Assembly: GCA_029934695.1 (NCBI GenBank)
Contig: JAOZLU010000063.1
Span: 3,187 to 14,708 of the forward strand
Direction of reading: 5' to 3'
Length of the DNA stretch: 11,522 nucleotides
Origin: Desulfobacterales bacterium
Lineage (GTDB): Bacteria > Desulfobacterota > Desulfobacteria > Desulfobacterales > 4be13
The notes below the pieces were generated by a model that was not told the origin of the DNA, made no database searches, and worked only from the letters and a program-made list of their open reading frames with translations. Position numbers and translations under genes: made by a program. Numbering within the stretch: position 1 is the stretch's first letter; each line of letters starts with the position of its first letter. This document shows, in pieces, positions 1-5,800 of the stretch.

Positions 1-102
1 ACATTTTTGTAACATTTCCAACGGGTGGGTGCGAAACGGTACCTCCCACACTCGCAAAATGGTGGGTTCCGCTTCGCTTCACCCACCCTACATTTTTGTA
101 AC
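1..102. repeat. Interspersed inverted-repeat element, left edge
   Basis: A 33-nt right arm at 62-94 (begins GTGGGTTCCGCTTCGC, ends CACCCACCCTACATT) is matched at 32 of 33 positions by a second copy at 11397-11429. An imperfect inverted left arm lies at 23-49 (GGGTGGGTGCGAA...CTCCCAC), so the unit can fold as a long imperfect hairpin. The 13-mer ACATTTTTGTAAC occurs at 1-13 and again at 90-102, directly flanking the unit, which suggests a tandem array cut by the window edge or a target-site-like duplication. It lies downstream of the regulator gene (stop at 131). No protein is encoded. Repeats of this GTGGGTT/CACCCACC type are scattered in many bacterial genomes; how they spread is not evident from this sequence. 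Confidence 0.75.
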
Positions 103-130
103 TGCACAGGTCGAAACTTTTGCACAGTGC

Positions 131-1018
131 TTACTTGTCAATGACAGCCAGGACGCTGTTGCCGCTCCCGAAATATTCGATCCGGTCAAAACTCAGGGTC
201 CGAGCCAGATGAATACCGCGGCCGTTGGGGTCAAATGCCCGTTCCGGGTTCAGTTCCATGAACGATTGCCAGTCAAATCCCGGGCCTTCATCCCGAATTA
301 AGAACCGAATCTCATTATCCGAACTTTCAAACTGAGCGGTCGCCACTTTCGAGGTGTTCTCCGACAAAAGCATACGTCGTTTCACTTCGGCAGACCATTC
401 CTCATTCTTGACAAGTCGTGATTTTTCTTCATAACTGATCCCCAGATTGCCATGTTCCACCGCATTGATCAGCAGTTCCCATAATCCGAGCGACACCTTC
501 CCTGAATCAGCGCAAAGACTGGCGAGCAGAGTGGTCAATGATTGCGCTTCTTTCATGCTTCGGAATTCAAAATATCCTGTCTTCATCAGCGCAAGCGCGT
601 CAGTGGTCCGACGGATGTCTTTCCAAACAGATCTGTAAGTGGCATAACTGGTGACAGCCGTCTTTACAATAGCCTTCAGGATTTCTTTGCCCAACGGTTT
701 TGTGAGATAATAATCAACACCGGCTCGAAGGCCCTCCAGAATCTCCTCCTTTTCGACCATTGATGTCTGAAAAATCACCGGAATCCGCTTTAAACGCTCA
801 TGTGCCTTCATTTTGGCAAGTATTTCCATGCCGCTCATTTCCGGCATCTTCCGATCCAAAAGAACCGCATCGTAATTTTCAGGGGATTTTTCAAGTAATT
901 TCCAGGCTTTCAAACCGTTTTCGGCCGTGACGATCCGATAGTTCTCATCTTTGAGCAACATACTGATGAGCCGCAGATTGACTCGTTCATCATCCACCGC
1001 TAGCAGGGTTGAGGTCAT
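131..1018 (-). CDS. Response regulator with RsbW/HATPase_c_2-like output domain
   Basis: A 295-residue fusion of a CheY-type receiver to a GHKL ATPase. Receiver (about 1-122): acidic pair D9-D10, phospho-acceptor D55 in LLDRKMPEMSG, T85 and K107 (TKP) are all present, so it should accept phosphate. A linker (about 123-155) leads to an ATPase domain (about 155-295) with an N-box ELLINAVEHG (E181, N185, H189), a G1 box DEGPGFD (243-249) and a G2 box GRGIHLA (266-272). There is no DHp histidine, so this is not a sensor kinase. The ATPase most resembles the anti-sigma/serine-kinase class (RsbW, SpoIIAB), so phosphorylation may control a partner-switching step; this is inference, as no sigma or anti-anti-sigma gene lies nearby. 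The cognate histidine kinase is not in the window. The ATG at 1018 has only a weak purine stretch upstream (GACGAGA). The gene stands alone, divergent from the cooC-like gene. Confidence 0.9.
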   Translation of the reverse strand: MTSTLLAVDDERVNLRLISMLLKDENYRIVTAENGLKAWKLLEKSPENYDAVLLDRKMPEMSGMEILAKMKAHERLKRIPVIFQTSMVEKEEILEGLRAGVDYYLTKPLGKEILKAIVKTAVTSYATYRSVWKDIRRTTDALALMKTGYFEFRSMKEAQSLTTLLASLCADSGKVSLGLWELLINAVEHGNLGISYEEKSRLVKNEEWSAEVKRRMLLSENTSKVATAQFESSDNEIRFLIRDEGPGFDWQSFMELNPERAFDPNGRGIHLARTLSFDRIEYFGSGNSVLAVIDK

Positions 1019-1302
1019 AGTTGTCTCGTCATTCTGTTTATTCTCTGGTTCCTGATAATCAATTACTCTGTTTGAAAGTTATCAGATTCTGATTCATACA
1101 GGAAAATTGCAATTCTGTCAAACCTTAATTTCAAAAATATGGAAAGCAAGTTTTTCCGGATGTGATTTTGGCCAAGCCCCGCAGGGGATGCCCTGTATGA
1201 ACTGGCCAGATTCGGCAGTATGAAAAATAATATCGTTGATCTGAGCAGATAGTTATGATAGTGTATAAAATATTTATGTCATCTTAAAATTATGAAAGCA
1301 GT

Positions 1303-1319
1303 ACAAGCTTTCAGCTTGT
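1303..1319. repeat. Small palindrome (7-bp stem, TTC loop)
   Basis: ACAAGCT - TTC - AGCTTGT is a perfect 7-bp stem with a 3-nt loop. It is one of several short palindromes in the intergenic DNA of this window. There is no trailing T-run, so it is not an intrinsic terminator. Confidence 0.5.
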
Positions 1320-1364
1320 GTAAGTATCCGGTCAGAAATTTTCAGGTACCAGCGGATCCCGGGT

Positions 1365-1397
1365 CAGAACTGAAAAAATCCCTTTTTTTCAGTTCTG
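1365..1397. repeat. Perfect 14-bp hairpin in the cooC-like leader
   Basis: CAGAACTGAAAAAA (1365-1378) pairs perfectly with TTTTTTCAGTTCTG (1384-1397) around a 5-nt loop TCCCT. The A- and T-tracts lie inside the stem next to the loop, not after it, so this is not a standard intrinsic terminator in either direction. It lies about 107 bp upstream of the ATG at 1504, in what would be the leader if transcription starts upstream. It could be an RNA structure, a regulator site or a repeat unit; the sequence alone does not decide. Confidence 0.6.
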
Positions 1398-1486
1398 CCT
1401 GGAATGATATGCTGTGCTGCTTATGGCAGGGAATATCGGGAAACTTTTGGTCAACTACTTATTCATGCTTCATTATGATTGATTGT

Positions 1487-1493
1487 GAGGAGG
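1487..1493 (+). promoter_or_regulatory. Ribosome-binding site of the cooC-like gene
   Basis: GAGGAGG lies 10 nt upstream of the ATG at 1504. It is a strong Shine-Dalgarno match and fixes the start. Confidence 0.8.
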
Positions 1494-1503
1494 AAAAATT
1501 TCT

Positions 1504-2274
1504 ATGAAAATCCTGATTTGTGGCAAAGGAGGAAGCGGAAAAAGCACTATATCCGTTCTTATTGCAAAAAATTTGAAAACCATGGGGTACAAGGTGTTAC
1601 TGGTGGATGCAGATGAATCCAACTTTGGGCTTTACGGCCTGTTGGGCATCCCGCCATCTGCCACTCTTATTGAGAATCTCGGCGGTAAAAAAGGGGCCAA
1701 AAAAAAACTGGTGGCACTTTTCTCAAATGGAAAATCCCCTGCTCTTTTAACTGATGATCAAAAATGGAAAATCAGAGACATTCCTGATGAATCTGTCACA
1801 GATGCGAACGGGATCAAGTTGCTGGTTATTGGGAAAATCCACAATTTCGGCGAGGGATGCGCCTGTGCGATGGGATTTGTTTCCAAAACATTTTTGTCAA
1901 ACCTCGATATCGGGGATGATGAGATGGTCATTGTTGACACAGAGGCAGGCATTGAACATTTTGGCAGACGCGTGGAGGAAGGGTGTGATATGATTCTGGG
2001 CATTGCAGACCCCTCTTATGAGTCGTTTATGCTGGTGAAAAGAATAGAAGAAATGGGTAAAAAGGCGGGCGTACCTGTATCCTTTATATTGAACAAAGTT
2101 GATGAGGCTGTTGAAGGTGCCATGTCCAAGCATATCAACATGGAAAAAGTCATCGCCAGAATTCCGAAAGATAACTCTGTTTTTATGGATTCCCTTGAAG
2201 GCAGAGAATTGAAAACAAATATTCCGGAAATCGGCCATATCTGCAAATTCATTGAAGATATTAAGAAAAAATAA
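1504..2274 (+). CDS. CooC-like nickel-insertion ATPase (CODH/ACS accessory family)
   Basis: A 256-residue SIMIBI-class P-loop ATPase. It has a deviant Walker A, GKGGSGKST (7-15), with the signature lysine K8 of the MinD/ArsA/CooC group. DADESN follows at 35-40, then a Cys-X-Cys pair (C119, C121) in EGCACAMG, the switch-like stretch DTEAGIEHFGRR (145-156), and NKVD (197-200) for base recognition. The CXC pair and the DTEAGIEHFG stretch are the best markers of the CooC/AcsF family, dimers that use ATP to load nickel into carbon monoxide dehydrogenase or acetyl-CoA synthase; the CXC binds metal at the dimer interface. Length is normal for the family (about 250-265) and all key residues are intact. 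It is cytoplasmic. No cooS, cooF or acs gene lies in the window, so the client enzyme is elsewhere or the protein serves another metalloenzyme. The next gene starts 137 bp downstream past a palindrome, so co-transcription is uncertain. Confidence 0.85.
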   Translation: MKILICGKGGSGKSTISVLIAKNLKTMGYKVLLVDADESNFGLYGLLGIPPSATLIENLGGKKGAKKKLVALFSNGKSPALLTDDQKWKIRDIPDESVTDANGIKLLVIGKIHNFGEGCACAMGFVSKTFLSNLDIGDDEMVIVDTEAGIEHFGRRVEEGCDMILGIADPSYESFMLVKRIEEMGKKAGVPVSFILNKVDEAVEGAMSKHINMEKVIARIPKDNSVFMDSLEGRELKTNIPEIGHICKFIEDIKKK

Positions 2275-2411
2275 GCGTACAGGACAAAAAAGGTGAACGG
2301 CAAAGAAACCCTTTCTGCCGGACGGAGTTCATTCTGCCGGACGGGGTTTGCAACCCCGTCCGCAATGTTCAGCTATCCATAAATCCGCTTAATCTGCGGT
2401 TCTGATCTGAA
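2275..2411. repeat. Intergenic palindrome and 17-bp direct repeat
   Basis: CGGACGGGGTT (2338-2348), loop TGC, AACCCCGTCCG (2352-2362) is a perfect 11-bp GC-rich stem. Its left half is also a direct repeat: TTCTGCCGGACGGAGTT at 2313-2329 and TTCTGCCGGACGGGGTT at 2332-2348, one mismatch, 19-bp period. A further short inverted pair, CCGC...GCGG, lies at 2385-2399 just before the next gene. No T-run follows the stem, so it is not a canonical terminator, though it could attenuate or process a cooC-hsp70 transcript. Confidence 0.65.
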
Positions 2412-3137
2412 ATGAAAAAAAATATCATCATATTGTCTCTTCTGCTTCTGCTTATCATCATTTTGTTTGCGGACAGAAAAGCACTTCAAACGGAAATCAT
2501 CGGACTCAGCCATACCATTGATTCGCTCAGAAAATCAAATGCGGATATGAAAAGCATGATTGCCGAACAAAATCAGAGAATTGAGAAACTTGGGCAAGTT
2601 TTGCAAAAACAAAAAAATGAGGTGAAAAACGGTGATACTGCATATTGGATCATTTTTGTGCTTGCTATTGCTGTGTTAAATATTATCTTCTTTATGATCC
2701 TGAAAAACAGGCTGCCTTCCACCGAGGATAACCCAGTCAGACAAATCAGGGAAAAAAGCCTTAGTGCCTCAGAGCAGGAGAAGCCTGCAACATTCCATGA
2801 AAAGACAGGGACGGATCACACACTGGCTCTCAAATTTGGCCTGGAGATTCATCGGATGCGGAAAAGAACAGAGAATATGCCGGAGAATACAAAAGGCATC
2901 AGGGCCTTAAAAAATTCATTGAAACGGATGGAAGAGTCGTTCAATGACAGGGGATATGAGATGGCTGATCTGATGGGCAAAGCTTTTGCGGACGGATTGA
3001 CGATGGATGCAAGGTTTGTCCCCTCAGACGAATTTGGCCCGGGAAAGCATATTATTACGAAAGTGATCACACCTCAGATCAATTTTAACGGCGTTTTAAT
3101 TCAGGCTGCTCAAGTGGAAGTGGGTGTCGGAGAATAG
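2412..3137 (+). CDS. Membrane-anchored coiled-coil protein with GrpE-reminiscent C-terminus (unrecognised family)
   Basis: 241 residues. Layout: hydrophobic segment 4-20; heptad-rich coiled coil about 22-72 (rich in Leu, Ile, Lys, Glu, Gln); second membrane segment about 77-97; a polar linker (100-135); and a conserved-looking C-terminal domain (about 136-241) of helix followed by beta strands, with GYEMADLMGKAF (181-192) and PQINFNGVLIQAAQVEVGVG (221-240). The likely topology is a periplasmic coil between two TM helices with the C-terminal domain in the cytoplasm. The helix-then-beta order, ending in G-x-L-I-x-x-A-x-V-x-V, recalls the end of GrpE, and the next gene is an Hsp70, so it may be a membrane-tethered nucleotide-exchange or docking partner. 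That is inference from layout and neighbourhood, not a firm family match. The start ATG has no good ribosome-binding site, but the Met-Lys-Lys plus hydrophobic stretch supports it. Confidence 0.75.
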   Translation: MKKNIIILSLLLLLIIILFADRKALQTEIIGLSHTIDSLRKSNADMKSMIAEQNQRIEKLGQVLQKQKNEVKNGDTAYWIIFVLAIAVLNIIFFMILKNRLPSTEDNPVRQIREKSLSASEQEKPATFHEKTGTDHTLALKFGLEIHRMRKRTENMPENTKGIRALKNSLKRMEESFNDRGYEMADLMGKAFADGLTMDARFVPSDEFGPGKHIITKVITPQINFNGVLIQAAQVEVGVGE

Positions 3138-3138
3138 A

Positions 3139-3209
3139 CAAACGATTTGCAAAATCGTTTTACAGCCGAGCTGCATGTTCCGGAAACGATTTGCAAAATC
3201 GTTTTGCAG
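3139..3209. repeat. Two near-identical hairpin repeats between the coiled-coil and hsp70 genes
   Basis: A 27-nt unit occurs at 3139-3165 and 3183-3209, with 2 mismatches and a 44-bp period. Each contains a perfect palindrome: AAACGATTT - GCA - AAATCGTTT (9-bp stem, 3-nt loop) at 3140-3160 and 3184-3204. The first starts 3 bp after the upstream stop codon; the second ends 3 nt before the AGAGGAG ribosome-binding site of hsp70. Neither is followed by a clean T-run, although the stem ends in TTTT. They could be operator half-sites, RNA-processing or stability hairpins, or mobile palindromes. Confidence 0.8.
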
Positions 3210-3214
3210 AGGAG
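3208..3214 (+). promoter_or_regulatory. Ribosome-binding site deciding the hsp70 start
   Basis: AGAGGAG lies 7 nt upstream of the ATG at 3222. It supports that ATG over an in-frame TTG at 3147, which sits inside the upstream hairpin repeat and would add 25 residues with no family resemblance. Confidence 0.85.
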
Positions 3215-3221
3215 AATAATC

Positions 3222-5774
3222 ATGGCAAGAACAAAAATCGGTTACGGCATTGACCTGGGAACCACCAACTCTGCGATTTCCCTTATGGAAAACGGAGAAA
3301 TCAGAATTATCAAGAGTGACAAATATCAGAAAGACACAACGCCTTCCTGCGTTCATTACAGTAAGAAAAAGACCGTTTTTGTGGGAGATGACGCTCTGAA
3401 CAAATATCGTTATGAAGTCCTGAAGGTTTTTCGGGCCTTTACTCAGTCCGGTTCAATGCCTGATTTTCTGATCAACACATTTATTGAATTTAAAAGAACA
3501 ATGGGGACAGACAAGGGCTATGAGAGCGCACATAAGAACCGCTCCTTCTCCTCTGAGGAACTGTCCGCAGAAGTTCTGAAAACGCTCAAGGGGTATGTGA
3601 GAGAGGAAGAGATCAATGCCGCGGTCATCACCGTTCCCGCCAAATTTCGGCAAAATCAGATTGACGCGACCCAGAGGGCCGCGGACGCGGCAGGGTTCAA
3701 ATACTGCGAATTGTTGCAGGAACCCATAGCCGCCTCATTGGCATACAGCATAGATGCAGAAAAGATGGACGGCTACTGGCTGGTATTTGATTTTGGAGGC
3801 GGCACATTTGACGCGGCCCTGATGAAAGTGGATGAAGGCATCATGAAAGTCGCAGATACCGAAGGCGACAATCATCTGGGGGGCAAAAACATTGACTACG
3901 CCATCGTGGATGAGATTCTTATTCCGTACCTGAAACAGAACTATGCGGTTGACAACATTCTTTCGGATGATCCGGGCAGGACACTTTTGAGAAACGCCTT
4001 GAAATGGTTTGCAGAAGAGACGAAAATTGTATTATCCTCCAAGCAGATTTATGATATCTATACAGACGAACCCATTGGAACAGATGACAACGATGAAGAA
4101 ATGGAAATGGACCTGACCGTCACTTTGGCAGACTATGAGAAAGCCGTCCGCCCGGTGTTTCAACGCGCCATTGATATCTCCATGAAGATTTTGAAGAACA
4201 ACAATCTCAAAGGCTCGGATTTGGAGACCATTGTTCTGGTCGGAGGCCCCACGCTGTCTCAGACATTGAGAAACATGCTGTCGGAGTCCCTGCTCCAGGG
4301 AAACGATGCCATTCTCAACACAGCAACCGACCCCATGACAGCCGTTGCCAAAGGGGCTGCGCTTTTTGCCTCCACCAAAGATATTCCCCTGAATTTGCAG
4401 CAGAGAGACAAAGCAAAAATCCAACTGACCCTTAAATTTCCCGAGACAACTGTGGAGACAGAGGAAAATATCGGCATTCGCATTGAACGCACTCAGACAA
4501 AGGGGGACATTCCTCAGAAGGTGTTTGCCGAGATTGTCCGAGGCGACAGGGCCTGGTCAAGCGGAAAGGTCGAAATGCAGGGGGATGCTGAGGTGATTCC
4601 AATATTTTTGGACACAGGCAAATCCAACCGCTTTGCAATCACTTTGTCTGACAAAAAAGGGAATATCAGTCCCTGTGAACCTGCTGATTTTACCATTATC
4701 CAGGGCCTGAAAGCAGCGACCCCCACCCTGCCATTTGCCTTGTGCATTGACGCGTTGGACGCACATACCGGAAAACAGGCATTGCAGCCCCTGAGAGGTC
4801 TGGAGAAAAATCAGTCTCTTCCGGCAAAGGGGAAGGACAGCTTCAAAACCCAGCAGGCGATTCGGGCAGGAAATAACGAAGATGTTATCAAAATCCCCAT
4901 TTATGAAGGTCAGCCGGACACAAAAGCAATCCATAATCACTGGATTCATGAGGTGTTGATCACAGGGGAATATTTGCCTGAATCTCTGCCTCAGGATGTT
5001 GATGTCGAGGTTACGCTTGAGATTGACAGTTCAAGAAGAATGAGGCTCTCTGCGTATTTCCCCTATATTGACGAAACCTGCGAATTTGATCTGCCGGATA
5101 ACACCACAGAAGATTATAATGCGGATGTTTTGGAAAAGGAGATTCACAGTACACAACAAAAATGCGACAAGGCGCAAAGTAAGAATCCGGGATCATGCGG
5201 AAAGTCAAACGATGAGTTGAATCAACTGGCTGATCTGCTTAAAAAGGCCGGAGGCGATCAGGATGCGAAAACTCAGATAAAAGATCGTCTGAAGGAAGTT
5301 CAGATTGATCTGGACAAAGCCGAGGAAGACAGCGAATGGCCCCGGATGGAGAATGAACTCGCCAATGCGCTGGAAAAAATAGCGGTTACGAATCAGCGGT
5401 ATGGGAATGAGAAAACCTCTCAGATGGTCAGTCAGTATCAGCAGCATGCCCGGATGGTCATGCAACAGAAAAATGCAAAACTGGCAAAGGAATTAATCGC
5501 CGAGATTCAGGCTTTGGATTTCGCTCTGGTGAGTCAGGACATTGGCTTATGGATCAGCTACATCAAAAACTTTGATGAAAAATTTGACGCATACAATTGG
5601 AAAGACAGGGAGGCCGCAAGGGAGTTGATCAACGAAGCAAAGCAGGTTATTGTCACAAATCCTTCAAAAGCGAAATTGCAGGACATTGTGAAACAATTAT
5701 CCGTATTGCTGTCCCAGGCGGAAAAACCACTTGCGGATGCCATTGACAAAGAACTGTTAAGAACAAAAACTTGA
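3222..5774 (+). CDS. Hsp70-family chaperone ATPase, long divergent form
   Basis: 850 residues, against about 640 for DnaK. The actin-like ATPase domain (about 5-385) is intact: phosphate-1 loop GIDLGTTNSA (9-18), the catalytic-type lysine in FKRTMG (K91), VPAKFRQNQIDAT (138-150), QEPIAASLAY (166-175), phosphate-2 FDFGGGTFD (189-197), EETKIVLSS (265-273), adenosine motif VLVGGPT (338-344) and DPMTAVAKGAALFAS (370-384). An extra beta-rich segment of about 115 residues (about 390-500) precedes a recognisable but divergent substrate-binding beta domain (about 503-625; LPFALCIDALDAHTG at its start, IPIYEGQ at 558-564). A long helical tail follows (about 630-850). There is no EEVD-type terminus. 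No dnaJ or classical grpE is nearby; the upstream membrane protein is the best partner candidate, and the DUF58 gene follows within 27 bp. It probably couples ATP hydrolysis to remodelling of an unknown client, perhaps at the inner membrane. Family assignment is firm; the specific role is unknown. Confidence 0.92.
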   Translation: MARTKIGYGIDLGTTNSAISLMENGEIRIIKSDKYQKDTTPSCVHYSKKKTVFVGDDALNKYRYEVLKVFRAFTQSGSMPDFLINTFIEFKRTMGTDKGYESAHKNRSFSSEELSAEVLKTLKGYVREEEINAAVITVPAKFRQNQIDATQRAADAAGFKYCELLQEPIAASLAYSIDAEKMDGYWLVFDFGGGTFDAALMKVDEGIMKVADTEGDNHLGGKNIDYAIVDEILIPYLKQNYAVDNILSDDPGRTLLRNALKWFAEETKIVLSSKQIYDIYTDEPIGTDDNDEEMEMDLTVTLADYEKAVRPVFQRAIDISMKILKNNNLKGSDLETIVLVGGPTLSQTLRNMLSESLLQGNDAILNTATDPMTAVAKGAALFASTKDIPLNLQQRDKAKIQLTLKFPETTVETEENIGIRIERTQTKGDIPQKVFAEIVRGDRAWSSGKVEMQGDAEVIPIFLDTGKSNRFAITLSDKKGNISPCEPADFTIIQGLKAATPTLPFALCIDALDAHTGKQALQPLRGLEKNQSLPAKGKDSFKTQQAIRAGNNEDVIKIPIYEGQPDTKAIHNHWIHEVLITGEYLPESLPQDVDVEVTLEIDSSRRMRLSAYFPYIDETCEFDLPDNTTEDYNADVLEKEIHSTQQKCDKAQSKNPGSCGKSNDELNQLADLLKKAGGDQDAKTQIKDRLKEVQIDLDKAEEDSEWPRMENELANALEKIAVTNQRYGNEKTSQMVSQYQQHARMVMQQKNAKLAKELIAEIQALDFALVSQDIGLWISYIKNFDEKFDAYNWKDREAARELINEAKQVIVTNPSKAKLQDIVKQLSVLLSQAEKPLADAIDKELLRTKT

Positions 5775-5800
5775 CTTTCAACTTTCAACCTTGGCTTTCA

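Larger units (their letters stand above)
1019..1503. other. Divergent intergenic region, no convincing gene
   Basis: This 485-bp gap separates the minus-strand regulator from the plus-strand cooC-like gene and should contain both promoters. An open frame at 1292-1507 has no ribosome-binding site, runs through hairpin DNA and overlaps the next start, so it is rejected. Visible structure: CCCC-GCA-GGGG at 1177-1187, an ACAAGCT/AGCTTGT hairpin at 1303-1319, and a 14-bp stem at 1365-1397. AT-rich sequence at 1250-1295 (TATGAT at 1254, TATAAA at 1264) could hold a promoter, but no -35 box is correctly spaced, so none is called. Confidence 0.6.

Noticed and set aside
1..102. CRISPR array from the repeats at the window edges
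   Set aside because: The repeats are inverted pairs of variable spacing and only one or two copies each, with no regular spacers and no cas genes.
1292..1507. 71-residue open frame upstream of the cooC-like gene
   Set aside because: It runs through two hairpins, overlaps the next start codon, and has no ribosome-binding site or recognisable features.
2338..2362. Intrinsic terminator after the cooC-like gene
   Set aside because: The stem is strong but no T-run follows on either strand.
3147..3221. N-terminal extension of the Hsp70 from a TTG start
   Set aside because: It lies within the hairpin repeats, has no ribosome-binding site, and Hsp70s begin a few residues before the DLGTT motif, as with ATG 3222.
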